A DNA stretch of 64,000 nt from assembly GCF_030733205.1 (NCBI RefSeq), contig NZ_JASHJL010000001.1, positions 1 to 64,000 of the forward strand, written 5' to 3'. Under the pieces are notes generated by a model. It saw only the letters and a list, made by a program, of their open reading frames with translations. It did not search any database and was not told the DNA's origin. The translations under genes were made by a program, and so were the position numbers. How positions within the stretch are numbered: the first letter of the stretch is position 1; every line of letters begins with the position of its first letter. Positions 49,926-59,384 of the stretch are shown here, one piece after another. This DNA comes from Mameliella sp. MMSF_3455 (GTDB lineage: Bacteria > Pseudomonadota > Alphaproteobacteria > Rhodobacterales > Rhodobacteraceae).

Positions 49926-51310
49926 AACGTACCTTGTCCCTGCCTCGCTGGATTGAGCGACCCGATCTCGCGCAGTTTCGCGCGCACCGCCCAATCAGAG
50001 CCAAACCCGTAGCGCGCCCAGCCGAGCGAGTCCACCCGGACGCTGCGGCCCTCGGCGACGCGGCCCGACAGTTCCAGCGCCTCGGCGCGCAGCAACAAGA
50101 GCGTGGCCAGAAGGGCCGCGTTTTCATGCCGCGCAGCCGTGTCCAGGTGCGGGCCGATGAGGGCCAGCGCATTTTCCGCATTGCCGGAGGCGATGGCATA
50201 GGCCCCCAGTTGCGAGGCGACATAGGCGCGATGCAGCGCCGTGTCCGGGCGTCGGCCAAAGTAGCGTTGCGCCAGGACGAATTGATCCTGCGCCGCCTGC
50301 GGGTCGGTGGCCTGCAGCAGCCGACCCATCGCGTAATGCGAAAAGGCGCGGCGATGATCGGTCCAGCCCATTGCCGAGGCAACTTTCAGCGCTTCGATGG
50401 CGGCGGCGCGCCGTTGCGCCGGGTTGGCGCCGGGGCCGAGGGCCGTCTGCACCGCGTCGATCCAGACCCGCGGGGTTTTCGCCAGCCTCTGCGGGACGAT
50501 GCCCTGGCCGCGCGGGTTGACGCGGGCCAGGATGGCGGGCAGCCGGTCGGCAACCTGGCGCCGTGTCATGCCGGTGCGCAGTGCCGGGTCGTAGTAGACC
50601 CGCAGGATCATCATGTCGTAGCCGGTCAGGACCGTGTGCACGTTGTCGTCGTTGAACACGCTGTCGGGCAGGCGATAAAGGTCGTTCAGTGGTCCGATGG
50701 CCTGGGCCAATTCCTCGTGCAGGCAGTCGCGAACCTCTTGGGGAGAGGCGTCGTTGGGCAGGAAGATCGCCAGCCGCTCGCGCTGTTTCAGCGTGGACCA
50801 GCTGACGGACCGGGACCGCCGCTTGCTTCGGTATTCCGCCAGGGAAGAGACATTGGGCACCACGAAGCAGGCGGCCTGGGGCAGGGCGGCGCGGATATCG
50901 GCCCGGCTGACGGCCTGGACGGTGATATTGGCCTGCGGGTCGCCACTGAGCGCGATGTCGATCCCGGCCTCTGTGCGCAGCCGGTGCAGCAACCGGCGCA
51001 AGTCCGGTGCCAGCGAGGCAGGCGGCGCGCCTGTGACACGAACAGTGATCGGCGTGTCAAAGCGGGTAAAGCTTTGCAGCGGGCGGCCTGATTCCAGCGT
51101 GAAGGCCAGATCCAGGAAATCCCGGGCCACATCCTGGTTCGAGGCCACGGGCGCCTGCGGACGCGGTGCGGCAAAGCTCTTCATCGGGGGCAGGCCGCTG
51201 GTTCCGTCGACCGATGCCGCGCGTGTCGCCGCGGTATCGGTTGGCGTGACCTGCATGCAGGCGCCCAGCACAAGGAACAGCGGCAGCATCAGGCGGCAGG
51301 ACCTGCGCAT
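49922..51310 (-). CDS. DUF2927-family lipoprotein
   Basis: This encodes 462 aa. A lipoprotein signal (MLPLFLVLGACMQ, lipobox LGAC) is followed by the DUF2927 region including CLHEELAQAIGPLNDLYRLPDSVFNDDNVHTVLTGYDMMILRVYYDP, which is strongly conserved in Rhodobacteraceae. The C-terminal 150 residues are helical TPR-like repeats (AFSHYAMGRLLQATDPQAAQDQFVLAQRYFG). The start overlaps the stop of the GNAT gene upstream, and the stop overlaps the small membrane protein start. A metallopeptidase-like role has been guessed for the family; it is not shown here. Confidence 0.85.
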   Translation of the reverse strand: MRRSCRLMLPLFLVLGACMQVTPTDTAATRAASVDGTSGLPPMKSFAAPRPQAPVASNQDVARDFLDLAFTLESGRPLQSFTRFDTPITVRVTGAPPASLAPDLRRLLHRLRTEAGIDIALSGDPQANITVQAVSRADIRAALPQAACFVVPNVSSLAEYRSKRRSRSVSWSTLKQRERLAIFLPNDASPQEVRDCLHEELAQAIGPLNDLYRLPDSVFNDDNVHTVLTGYDMMILRVYYDPALRTGMTRRQVADRLPAILARVNPRGQGIVPQRLAKTPRVWIDAVQTALGPGANPAQRRAAAIEALKVASAMGWTDHRRAFSHYAMGRLLQATDPQAAQDQFVLAQRYFGRRPDTALHRAYVASQLGAYAIASGNAENALALIGPHLDTAARHENAALLATLLLLRAEALELSGRVAEGRSVRVDSLGWARYGFGSDWAVRAKLREIGSLNPARQGQGTL

Positions 51311-51852
51311 CACGTCCTCTGGTACTTGATGAAAGGCGTCAGCGTACCGATCCGGTCGTATAGCTGGCGGGCCGTGCTGTTGAAGTCCTGCGTGAGCCAA
51401 TAGACCGTTGCGGCGCCATATGCATCGGCCTTGTCGTACACGCCCTGTATCAGCGCATGCCCGATGCCCTGACCGCGCACGTCGGGAACCGCATAGAGAT
51501 CCTGCAGGTAGCAGACCTCCTCGATCTTCCAGGCGTGGCGGTGAAACAGGTAGTGCGTCAGGCCGACCAGCCGGCCGTCAAGCTCTGCGACCAATGCGTT
51601 GAAGTCGCGCGGATCATCGCCCAGAAGGCGTGCGAAGGTGGACGCATAGACCGGGTCGGGAACGGAGCTTTCGTAGAAGGCCAGGTAGGCCGTCCAGAGC
51701 TCACGCCACGCCGGTTCGTCCGCGGCGGCCAGCGGGCGCACCGTGAGAGCCGTTTTTGGGGACACTTTCGAAGCCTGCCTGCTTTGTGTTCCGTGTGGAT
51801 GCTCTAAGACATCCTTGGATTTTCTGTCCTCTATGGGATCACTATAGGGCAA
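51310..51852 (-). CDS. GNAT-family N-acetyltransferase
   Basis: This encodes up to 180 aa; the true start may be the GTG before SPKTALTVRPLAAADEPAWREL. It carries the GNAT motif A (CYLQDLYAVPDVRGQGIGHALIQGVYDKADAYG) with the Q/RxxGxG/A acetyl-CoA loop, then VYWLTQDFNSTARQLYDRIGTLTPFIKY, where the Asn and Tyr positions are typical. The substrate is unknown. It is coupled to the lipoprotein gene downstream (TGATG). Confidence 0.85.
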   Translation of the reverse strand: MPYSDPIEDRKSKDVLEHPHGTQSRQASKVSPKTALTVRPLAAADEPAWRELWTAYLAFYESSVPDPVYASTFARLLGDDPRDFNALVAELDGRLVGLTHYLFHRHAWKIEEVCYLQDLYAVPDVRGQGIGHALIQGVYDKADAYGAATVYWLTQDFNSTARQLYDRIGTLTPFIKYQRT

Positions 51853-52032
51853 AACCTTGGTTTCTGCCCAGCACTATGCCCGCCTGTGGATGATTTTTTC
51901 CCGAGATCGGGAAACGGGTTTGGAAAACGTTAATTTTAAGGGGCATTCTCGGATTGGGTGAGTCCGAATTGCCACTGTTCGCCTGTGTCGATACCAACTC
52001 TGCCCGGTCAAGGATGGCGTTTTCTGGGCAAT

Positions 52033-52935
52033 TCAGGCGAGCCAGGCCAGCGAAATCAGCGACAGAAGGCTGGTCCAGATGATGACCGGGGCAATGGCAT
52101 CGGTTCGGACACGATAAAGCAGCGCCAGCGCAAAGGCCATCGCACCCGACGGCCCGGCCGCGTTGAGCAGGAAAAGCTGATCCCAGTTTGGCGCGACCTC
52201 GACCAGGTTCAGCGCCGCCCAGACCAGTGCCGGAAACCCCAACAGCTTGAGCGCCGTGAACCCTGCGACCGTCGTTGTCGGAACCAGCTTTTGCCCAGAC
52301 AGAATCACTCCGAGTGCAAAGAGCGTCAGCGGAGCCGCGCCGCCACCGGCGAAATCCATTGCCGTCAGCAAAGGTTCTGGCGCTGAAATCCCGGCGAGAT
52401 TGACGGCCGCCCCAAGCGCGATGGCGATCAGCACCGGGTTGGAAATGACCCGCCGCGCAGCCGCATGTCCGCCGGCGCCCCTGTTGGCGATCAGGTCGGC
52501 GGAGATGATGAAAAAGGCAAAGCTGACGGCAGAGTCCCAGGCAACGATCGCCGTGATCGGAAGTGCGGCTGCCTCGCCGTATATCAGGTAGGAAATCGGC
52601 CAGATATAGAGCAACGAATTCACGAAAACGACGGCCATGGCCAACAACCAAGCCTCGGCGACCTCGCGGCGAAAGACAAGACGGGCCAGCGCAAAGGAAA
52701 GCGCGAAAGCCAGCACCTCGCAGCCGGCATAAACCGCCAGCGCGCTGAATTCGAAGGCTCGGAAATCGACGCCGGCGATCAGCGGGAAAATCAGTGCCGG
52801 CTGGAGAATCAGGAAGGCGACCTTGTTGATCGCGGTTGCCTCGTCCCGGCTGATCTTGCCGAACCTTCCCAGCAGGAATCCCAGCGCCAGCATCGAGAAG
52901 ACGGGCAGGATGTCATGAGTGAGGATGTTCAGCAT
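52033..52935 (-). CDS. AEC-family transporter
   Basis: This encodes 300 aa with ten predicted spans in two halves. The start (LTHDILPVFSMLALGFLLGRFGKISRDEATAINKVAFLILQPALIFPLI) and the second-half re-entrant region (PLTLFALGVILSGQKL) are typical of auxin-efflux-carrier-like permeases. Members export or take up organic acids such as malate. The 180-bp gap on its downstream side contains no gene. Confidence 0.88.
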   Translation of the reverse strand: MLNILTHDILPVFSMLALGFLLGRFGKISRDEATAINKVAFLILQPALIFPLIAGVDFRAFEFSALAVYAGCEVLAFALSFALARLVFRREVAEAWLLAMAVVFVNSLLYIWPISYLIYGEAAALPITAIVAWDSAVSFAFFIISADLIANRGAGGHAAARRVISNPVLIAIALGAAVNLAGISAPEPLLTAMDFAGGGAAPLTLFALGVILSGQKLVPTTTVAGFTALKLLGFPALVWAALNLVEVAPNWDQLFLLNAAGPSGAMAFALALLYRVRTDAIAPVIIWTSLLSLISLAWLA

Positions 52936-53053
52936 GGTGCGCGTCGTCTCTTGTGGCGGTGCCGGTCAAAGCACGCACCGACCGGAGCCGCAAGGGCCCG
53001 AGGGGAACCGGCCAGTATCCACCGGAGTTAAGGGCGCAAGGGAGCGATCTGCA

Positions 53054-53659
53054 ATGTGGAACTGGCTGGCATCCAATTCGGCGATGGTGAATGTGGTCCT
53101 GAACTCGGCAATGCTGGTTGTCTGGATCACCTATCTGCAACTGATCTACGTCAGTTTCCGCCGTTCGACGCGCGCGGTGATCCATATCGACATGGCGGCG
53201 GGCGCTGACCAGCAGGCGCGCTGCATCGTGACAAACATGGGCGCGGACACGGTCTATATCCTTGGGATCAAAGTCGACCTTTCCTGCGAAGGTGGCTATC
53301 GCGAGGCGCTAGTCACGGATCACTTGGAACAGGAAAATGCCTTGGGCGGCGATTTTCGCGAAAGGACGGCCAAGGGACCGCTGGCCGGTGGCGAGGCGGT
53401 TGATCTGGGGACTTTCGCCAACATCCTCAAGCGCGCGGCGCAGCAAAAAGGCGAGAGCATCACCGCCGAAACCTGTCATTCGATCGAGATCACGGTCGTC
53501 GTGGCCGCGCAACAGGCTCACCGCCTGATGGGCGGATACAAACGCTACGACGTCTTGCGCGAAGGTGACTCCCTCCGATTCCGGTCCCCGGACGTTCTGA
53601 CACGCCAGGTTACCGGATGGTTGCGGCGCAAGCGGCTGCTCAACGAAATCGGAAACTGA
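53054..53659 (+). CDS. Membrane-anchored protein, unknown
   Basis: This encodes 201 aa; ATG follows GGAGCGATCTGCA. A single N-terminal span (MVNVVLNSAMLVVWITYLQLIYVSF) anchors a cytoplasmic domain (AVIHIDMAAGADQQARCIVTNMGADTVYILGIKVDL through the basic end GWLRRKRLLNE). Short membrane proteins of this shape occur in Rhodobacteraceae without known function. It is divergent from the AEC transporter and convergent with moxR. Confidence 0.6.
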   Translation: MWNWLASNSAMVNVVLNSAMLVVWITYLQLIYVSFRRSTRAVIHIDMAAGADQQARCIVTNMGADTVYILGIKVDLSCEGGYREALVTDHLEQENALGGDFRERTAKGPLAGGEAVDLGTFANILKRAAQQKGESITAETCHSIEITVVVAAQQAHRLMGGYKRYDVLREGDSLRFRSPDVLTRQVTGWLRRKRLLNEIGN

Positions 53660-53680
53660 GCGACCGCGGTCTGCGCGCCC

Positions 53681-54520
53681 TCACCGCTGCCGTCGCGCCA
53701 TGAATGCCAGCCGTTCGAACAGATGCACGTCCTGTTCGTTCTTGAGCAGGGCGCCGTGCAGTTTCGGCAGGGCACTGGCGCCGTCGCGCTTCAGATCCTC
53801 GGCGTCCAGATCCTCGGCCAGCAGCAGCTTGAGCCAGTCCAGCACCTCGGAGGTCGAAGGCTTCTTCTTCAGCCCCGGCTGTTCGCGCAGCTCGTAGAAC
53901 TGGGTCAGGGCCGTCGTCAGCAGCGCAGGCTTGATGCCCGGATGGTGCACCTCGACGATCTTGCGCAAGGTCTCGGTGTCCGGGAACTTGATGTAGTGGA
54001 AAAAGCAGCGGCGCAGAAACGCGTCGGGCAGCTCTTTTTCGTTGTTCGAGGTGATGATGACGATGGGGCGCTGTTTGGCCCGGATCGTTTCGCCGGTCTC
54101 GTAGACGTGGAACTCCATCTTGTCGAGTTCCTGCAGAAGGTCGTTCGGGAACTCGATGTCGGCCTTGTCGATCTCGTCGATCAGCAGGACAACCTTGCCC
54201 TCGGCCTCGAAGGCCTGCCAGAGCTTGCCCTTGCGGATGTAGTTCGCCACGTCGTTGACACGCTCGTCACCCAGCTGGCTGTCGCGCAGCCGGCTGACGG
54301 CGTCGTATTCATAGAGCCCCTGCTGTGCCTTGGTGGTGGATTTCACCGCCCATTCCAGCATCGGCAGGCCCAGGGCCTTGGACACCTGGCGCGCCAGTTC
54401 CGTCTTGCCGGTGCCCGGCTCTCCCTTGACCAGAAGGGGGCGTTCCAATGTCACCGCGGCGTTCACCGCCATCGTCAGATCGTCGGTAGAGACGTATTCC
54501 TCGGTGCCTTCGAAACGCAT
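53681..54520 (-). CDS. MoxR-family AAA+ ATPase
   Basis: This encodes 279 aa from ATG 54520. Walker A [9 protein letters not shown] (residues ~34-42) and Walker B [12 protein letters not shown] are clear. It continues with sensor 1 [27 protein letters not shown] and a C-terminal helical lid. MoxR ATPases pair with VWA proteins; the CoxE-like gene at 48530 is the likely partner. Substrate complexes in alphaproteobacteria include molybdenum hydroxylases, and XdhC-type genes lie 2 kb away. Confidence 0.92.
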   Translation of the reverse strand: [279 protein letters not shown]

Positions 54521-54952
54521 GGCGCGACCTTCTTGCTGTAACCTGTCGCCAGAGGGGTAGTGCGCGGCGGGCACCTTTGCAAGTGCAGCACCCGGACCCC
54601 GCCCAGTGCGTCACGCTGTCGGTATCGCCTGAGGGGCTCGGCAAGGTGGCTGACAAGACCTGCGCGTTCCTGTCGCATTCCGCTTCTCAACCCTGCGGGG
54701 AGCGCAATGGACGGACCTGCAACCATGCCTAGATGGGGCTGTTTCCGGCCGGAAATCCAGTCGCGAGAAGGGCTTGGCCGGGACGCCCCAAGCTTGTCAC
54801 AAAGATACCAAGGGCCAGCCGTAAATCGGCCGGGGAAAGACACTAATGTGACGTGACAACCGTCGCGGCTTGCTTTAATGCCTGCCCGCAGGGGTGCCAG
54901 ATATCTGAGGAATTTCAACATGGCGGATATTGGCGTTGATGAGGGAGCGGAT
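54521..54952. other. Intergenic region upstream of dksA
   Basis: This region of 432 bp should carry the moxR and dksA promoters. A short rightward frame, GTG near 54586 to TAG near 54732, encodes ~49 aa with several cysteines (for example VADKTCAFLSHSASQPCGERN) and mostly GC-ending codons; it might be a small gene but has no clear SD. A second possible dksA start is ATG 54920, also with a GAGGA site. Confidence 0.35.
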
Positions 54953-55375
54953 ATGAAGCCTGAGACATTTCTGCCCGATGATTACCGTCCGGCCGAAGAC
55001 GAACCGTTCATGAATGAGCGGCAAACAGAATACTTTCGCCGCAAGCTGCTGGCCTGGAAGGCCGAGCTGCTGTCCGACAGCCGCGACACCATCGAAGCGC
55101 TGCAGGAAGGCACGCGGAACATCCCTGATGTGACCGACCGTGCCAGCGAGGAAACCGACCGCGCGATCGAATTGCGCACGCGCGACCGTCAGCGCAAGCT
55201 GGTCAGCAAGATCGACCAGGCGCTGCGTCGGATCGACGAGGGCGAATACGGTTACTGCGAGGTGACCGGCGAACCGATCAGCCTGAAGCGGCTGGATGCG
55301 CGTCCGATCGCCACCATGAGCCTTGAGGCGCAGGAACGCCACGAGCGCCGTGAGAAGGTGCACCGCGACGACTAA
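54953..55375 (+). CDS. dksA: RNA polymerase-binding transcription factor DksA (zinc-less type)
   Basis: This encodes 140 aa from ATG 54953 (GGGAG upstream); ATG 54920 would add eleven residues. The coiled-coil N-terminal part (FMNERQTEYFRRKLLAWKAELL) includes the tip region with Asp residues (DVTDRASEETDRA). The C-terminal globular part has YCEVTGEPISLKRLDARPIATMSLEAQE, where only one of the four zinc cysteines remains, as in the DksA of Rhodobacter relatives. With ppGpp it modulates transcription at the secondary channel. Confidence 0.92.
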   Translation: MKPETFLPDDYRPAEDEPFMNERQTEYFRRKLLAWKAELLSDSRDTIEALQEGTRNIPDVTDRASEETDRAIELRTRDRQRKLVSKIDQALRRIDEGEYGYCEVTGEPISLKRLDARPIATMSLEAQERHERREKVHRDD

Positions 55376-55402
55376 GCCGCGACCGCATGGACATGACATG
55401 GT

Positions 55403-55432
55403 AAACGCCGGGGCCTTGCCTCGGCGTTTTTC
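55403..55432 (+). terminator. Terminator after dksA
   Basis: Stem AAACGCCGGGG / CCTCGGCGTTT (11 bp with one G-T) with a 5-nt loop, followed by TTCC, 28 nt after the dksA stop. Confidence 0.85.
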
Positions 55433-55450
55433 CTTTGTCAATGGAAGCGC

Positions 55451-56623
55451 ATGGAACTGACGGGCCGCGACATTACCATCATCGGCGCCGGGATCGGCGG
55501 ACTGACCGCGGCACTTGCGCTGCGGGCGCGAGGCGCCGAGGTGCGCATTCTCGAACAGGCCGAGGCTATCCGCGAGGTGGGCGCCGGCATACAGGTCAGT
55601 CCCAACGGCCTGCGCGTGATCGAGGCGATTGGACTTGCCGAGGGGTTTCGCGCCATCTCGGTCGCCGGGCGCGCGGTCTCGCTGCGCGATGCGGGTGGGC
55701 GAGAGGTGCTGCGGCTGGATCTGACCCGGCTGCCCGCCGAGCAAAGTTATCGCTTCGTGCACCGGGCCGACCTGGTTGATCTTTTGGCCGCGCGGGCACG
55801 GGCGGCGGGTATTCGGGTACGGCTGTTGCAAAAGGTGCTAAAGGTCGTGCCGGGCACGCCCGCGCGAATTCTGCTTTGCAATGGCGATACCACCAAGGCG
55901 GACCTGGTGATCGGCGCGGACGGGCTGCATTCCGTGCTCCGACCGGAACTGAACGGAGACGCGGACCCTTTCTTTACCAACCAGGTGGCCTGGCGCGCGG
56001 TTGTGCCCAACACCGTCGATCATCCGCCCGAGGCGCGCGTGCACATGGGGCCGGGGCGCCATATGGTCAGCTACCCGCTTCGCGGTGGCGAGCAGGTGAA
56101 CCTCGTTGCGGTCGAAGAGCGGCGTGGCTGGGTCGAGGAAAGCTGGAGCCACCGGGACACGGGCGACAACCTGCGCGCGGCCTTCGCGGGTTTCGGCGGG
56201 CTGGTGCCCGGGCTTTTGGCAGGGGCGGATCGGCCTGGTCTCTGGGGATTGTTCCGCCATCCGGTTGCCCGGGTCTGGCATGGCGAGGGCGCGGTGCTTC
56301 TGGGGGATGCGGCCCATCCGACGCTGCCCTTTCTGGCCCAGGGCGCCAACATGGCGGTGGAAGACGCCTGGGTGCTGGCGGATGCCTTGTCAGAGGCGCC
56401 GGACATGGCGTCGGCGCTGGCCACCTACCAGCAACGGCGCCGCGATCGGGTGGCCCGGGTGATCGAGGCCGCCAATGGCAATGCCTGGAAATATCATCTG
56501 CGTAACCCGCTGGTGCGCGGCGTGGCGCACCTGGGCCTGGGTGTGGTCGGACGCCTTGCACCGGGAAGGATGCTGCACCAGTTCGACTGGCTCTACGGCC
56601 ATGACGTGACGCGCGGCGCCTGA
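55451..56623 (+). CDS. FAD-dependent monooxygenase (salicylate-hydroxylase-like)
   Basis: This encodes 390 aa. The N-terminal dinucleotide fold GAGIGGLTAALALRARG (GxGxxG) and ILEQAE bind FAD. A DG motif (VIGADGLHSVLR) and the GD motif (GAVLLGDAAHPTLPFLAQGANMAVEDA) are typical of class A flavoprotein hydroxylases. It would hydroxylate an aromatic or related substrate using NAD(P)H and O2. The substrate is not predictable. It stands alone, followed by the xdhC-like gene 75 nt downstream. Confidence 0.9.
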   Translation: MELTGRDITIIGAGIGGLTAALALRARGAEVRILEQAEAIREVGAGIQVSPNGLRVIEAIGLAEGFRAISVAGRAVSLRDAGGREVLRLDLTRLPAEQSYRFVHRADLVDLLAARARAAGIRVRLLQKVLKVVPGTPARILLCNGDTTKADLVIGADGLHSVLRPELNGDADPFFTNQVAWRAVVPNTVDHPPEARVHMGPGRHMVSYPLRGGEQVNLVAVEERRGWVEESWSHRDTGDNLRAAFAGFGGLVPGLLAGADRPGLWGLFRHPVARVWHGEGAVLLGDAAHPTLPFLAQGANMAVEDAWVLADALSEAPDMASALATYQQRRRDRVARVIEAANGNAWKYHLRNPLVRGVAHLGLGVVGRLAPGRMLHQFDWLYGHDVTRGA

Positions 56624-56698
56624 TCCGTCCGACCATTGAAGGGGGAGACACCGCGTCCCTACATGATAGACATGGCCCGTCACAGGGGAGAGGCATTC

Positions 56699-57673
56699 AT
56701 GGACAGGGTAGACGCGATTCCCGAACAGGCATTGGCCTGGCATCAGGCGGGTGATGGCGCCGTGCTGGCAACGGTGGTCGAGACATGGGGCTCTGCCCCG
56801 CGACGCGTCGGCAGCCAGCTGGCGATTTCCGGCAAGGGCCAGATCGAAGGCTCGGTCTCCGGCGGGTGCGTCGAGGGCGCGGTGATCGTCGAGGCGCTGG
56901 AGGCGCTGGAATCGGGGGAGCTGCGCGAGCTGGAATTCGGCGTTTCGGATCAGGATGCCTTTGCCGTGGGTCTGGCCTGCGGCGGTACGATCCGCGTGCT
57001 GGTGGAGCCGGTGGGCGATGTCCTGCCCGAACTCCTGCTCGAGGATCTGGTCAAGGCCCGCGCCGCGCGCGAGCCGGTCGCCTATGTCGTCGATTTGGAC
57101 CGCAGCGACCGCTGGCTGGACCGGCAGGGGTTTCCCGACCGCTTTCGGATGGACCGATCCGGTTTCGAGCCGGACAGCCGTGTCTTTGTCGGCATCCACA
57201 ACCCGCCGCTGCGTTTGATCGTGGTGGGGGCAGTGCATATCGCCCAGGCTCTGCTGCCCATGGCGCGTATCGCGGGCTATGACCCGGCGGTGATCGACCC
57301 GCGCGAGACCTTTGCCTCGACCGAGCGGTTTCCAGACACGCGGCTGTTGCATGACTGGCCGGACGAGGCGGTGGAACAGTTAGGGCTGGATACGCGCACC
57401 GCGCTGGTCCTTCTGACCCATGATCCCAAGCTGGACGATCCGGCGCTGGAAAAGGCGCTGCGCTCTGGCTGTTTCTATATCGGTGCGCTGGGATCGACAC
57501 GCACCCATGCCAAGCGCGTGACCCGGCTGACGGAGGCGGGGTTCTCCGAAGATGAGGTCGCGCGCATCCATGCGCCCATCGGGCTGGACATCGGTGCCGC
57601 GGGTCCTTCGGAAATCGCCGTATCGATCATCGCGCAGATGACGCAGGTGCTGCGCCGCGGGGACCTGCGATGA
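56699..57673 (+). CDS. XdhC-family molybdenum-enzyme maturation protein
   Basis: This encodes 324 aa from ATG 56699 after GGGGAGAGG. The N-terminal XdhC region (ALATVVETWGSAPRRVGSQLAIS-like, GSVSGGCVEGAVIVEA) and C-terminal Rossmann domain (LRLIVVGAVHIAQALLPMARIAGYD ... IGALGSTRTHAKRV) are characteristic. XdhC proteins insert sulfurated Moco into xanthine dehydrogenase-type enzymes. It is coupled by ATGA to the molybdopterin-binding gene. No molybdenum hydroxylase structural genes are in the window. Confidence 0.9.
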   Translation: MDRVDAIPEQALAWHQAGDGAVLATVVETWGSAPRRVGSQLAISGKGQIEGSVSGGCVEGAVIVEALEALESGELRELEFGVSDQDAFAVGLACGGTIRVLVEPVGDVLPELLLEDLVKARAAREPVAYVVDLDRSDRWLDRQGFPDRFRMDRSGFEPDSRVFVGIHNPPLRLIVVGAVHIAQALLPMARIAGYDPAVIDPRETFASTERFPDTRLLHDWPDEAVEQLGLDTRTALVLLTHDPKLDDPALEKALRSGCFYIGALGSTRTHAKRVTRLTEAGFSEDEVARIHAPIGLDIGAAGPSEIAVSIIAQMTQVLRRGDLR

Positions 57674-58662
57674 AGTTCGGCGCCGTTCCGCTGGACGAGG
57701 CCGAAGGCGCGGTGCTGGCACATAGCGTCGCCCTGGAAAAGGGGCGCCTGCGCAAGGGGCGGGTGCTGTGTCCCGAGGATCTGGACAAGCTGCGCGGCGC
57801 GGGCATGGACGAGGTCATCGCCGCGCGCCTGGAACCCGGCGACATCGGCGAAGATGCCGCCGCGGCGCGTCTGGCACAGGCGCTGGTCCCTGATCCCCAC
57901 CGCGCGGGGCTCAAGATCGGCAAGGCCGCGACTGGGCGTGTCAATCTGCATGCCGAGGCGCCCGGTGTTGTCGAGGTCCTGGCGGGCCGCGTCCACGCCC
58001 TGAACGCGCTGCACCCGATGATCACCGTGGCGACAGTGCCCGAGTGGCAGCGCGTTGCCAAAGGCGGCATGGTGGCGACGGTCAAGATCATCTCTTACGC
58101 GGTGCCCGAAGCGGCGCTGGAGGCGGCGTGCCTCGCGGGGCAATCCGGTCTGCGCCTGCGGCCCGTTGTCTGCAGGACGGCGCAGCTGATCCAGACAACG
58201 GTCGACGGGTCGGAAACCGGCGACAAGGGGCAGAAGGTCACGCAGGACCGGCTGGACCGGCTCGGGGTTCAAATCGGCCCGCAACTGGTGGTGCCGCACA
58301 AGGTTGGCCCGCTGGCAGAGGCGGTCACGGCGACCGACGCGGATGCGGTCCTGATCCTGACGGGGTCTGCCACCTCTGACCTGCACGATGTGGCGCCAGA
58401 GGCGGTGCGACAGGCCGGCGGCTCTGTCACGCATTTCGGAATGCCGGTCGATCCCGGCAACCTGCTGTTCTACGGCGAACAGGCCGGGCGCCCGGTGATC
58501 GGCCTGCCGGGCTGTGCCCGTGCCCCGGCGCTGAATGGCGCCGACTGGGTGCTGGAGCGGCTGCTTTGCGGCGTTTCCGTCACTCCGCAGGACATCGCGG
58601 GCATGGGTGTCGGCGGTCTGCTGAAGGAAATCCCGGCGCGCGGCCGTCTGCGCGAGGCCTGA
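57670..58662 (+). CDS. Molybdopterin-binding protein
   Basis: This encodes 330 aa; the start overlaps the xdhC-like stop. The N-terminal ~160 residues are specific to this group (KFGAVPLDEAEGAVLAHSVAL). The C-terminal half is a MoaB/Mog-like molybdopterin-binding fold (ATDADAVLILTGSATSDLHDVAPEAVRQAGGSVTHFGMPVDPGNLLFYGE). It probably handles Mo cofactor for the enzyme served by the XdhC partner. Confidence 0.88.
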   Translation: MKFGAVPLDEAEGAVLAHSVALEKGRLRKGRVLCPEDLDKLRGAGMDEVIAARLEPGDIGEDAAAARLAQALVPDPHRAGLKIGKAATGRVNLHAEAPGVVEVLAGRVHALNALHPMITVATVPEWQRVAKGGMVATVKIISYAVPEAALEAACLAGQSGLRLRPVVCRTAQLIQTTVDGSETGDKGQKVTQDRLDRLGVQIGPQLVVPHKVGPLAEAVTATDADAVLILTGSATSDLHDVAPEAVRQAGGSVTHFGMPVDPGNLLFYGEQAGRPVIGLPGCARAPALNGADWVLERLLCGVSVTPQDIAGMGVGGLLKEIPARGRLREA

Positions 58663-58740
58663 GCCGCAGGTGGGGGGCTCTGCGGGACTTCTGTCCAGAT
58701 TCAGCGTCGTGGCGGAATAGCGGGCAGGGCGCCCGATGGT

Positions 58741-59337
58741 TCAGCGGGGTGCGTCCCCGATCAGGTCGATCAGGGCCGAACGGCCCTTGTGGCCCGCGCC
58801 CTCGTGCAGGTCCTGTTCGTATTCCGCAAGCCGCAACAGGGTCAGGTCCGGGAAGGACTGACGCAGCATCCCTGCGGTGTACATATTGGCGGGGTCGCCC
58901 GGGCCGCCAGTGCCGTATTCCACCTGTTTCGGCGTGTAGCCATGCAGCATCAGGCGCCCGCCCGGAGCCAGCGCGCGGCGCAGCCCGGCAAAAACCGGCG
59001 CCCGTTCCTCTGGCGAGAGGAACTGGAAAAACACAGCGACAACCAAGTCATAGGTTCGGCTCCAGTCCCAGTTCTCGATCGTCGAGACATTGAAGTCCGG
59101 GGCCACGCCGGCCTTTTCCGCCAGCTTCTCGGCCTTGGCGATGGCATTTGGCGACAGGTCGAAGGCGGTGACATCACATCCTTGCTGTGCCAGCCAGACC
59201 GAATTGCGCCCTTCGCCATCGGCAATGCACAGCGTGCGGGCGCCCGGTGGAATCAGCCCTGCATGCGCGGTCAGAAAACCCGAGGGGGCAGTGCCGAAGA
59301 CATACTCTTCGGTGGCGAAACGATTGTCCCAGTTCAT
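58741..59337 (-). CDS. Class I SAM-dependent methyltransferase (TehB-like)
   Basis: This encodes 198 aa. SAM-binding motifs: LCIADGEGRNSVWLAQQGCDVTAFDLSPNAIAKAEKLA (motif I and acidic loop) and YDLVVAVFFQFLSPEERA (motif II/post II). Similar proteins give tellurite or thiol-methylation activities, but the substrate is not evident. It lies downstream of infC on the same strand, separated by a terminator. Confidence 0.85.
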   Translation of the reverse strand: MNWDNRFATEEYVFGTAPSGFLTAHAGLIPPGARTLCIADGEGRNSVWLAQQGCDVTAFDLSPNAIAKAEKLAEKAGVAPDFNVSTIENWDWSRTYDLVVAVFFQFLSPEERAPVFAGLRRALAPGGRLMLHGYTPKQVEYGTGGPGDPANMYTAGMLRQSFPDLTLLRLAEYEQDLHEGAGHKGRSALIDLIGDAPR

Positions 59338-59384
59338 GCGGATGAGTTCCTCTGACAGGTTTTCTCGCGTGGGCGGCAGAAACG

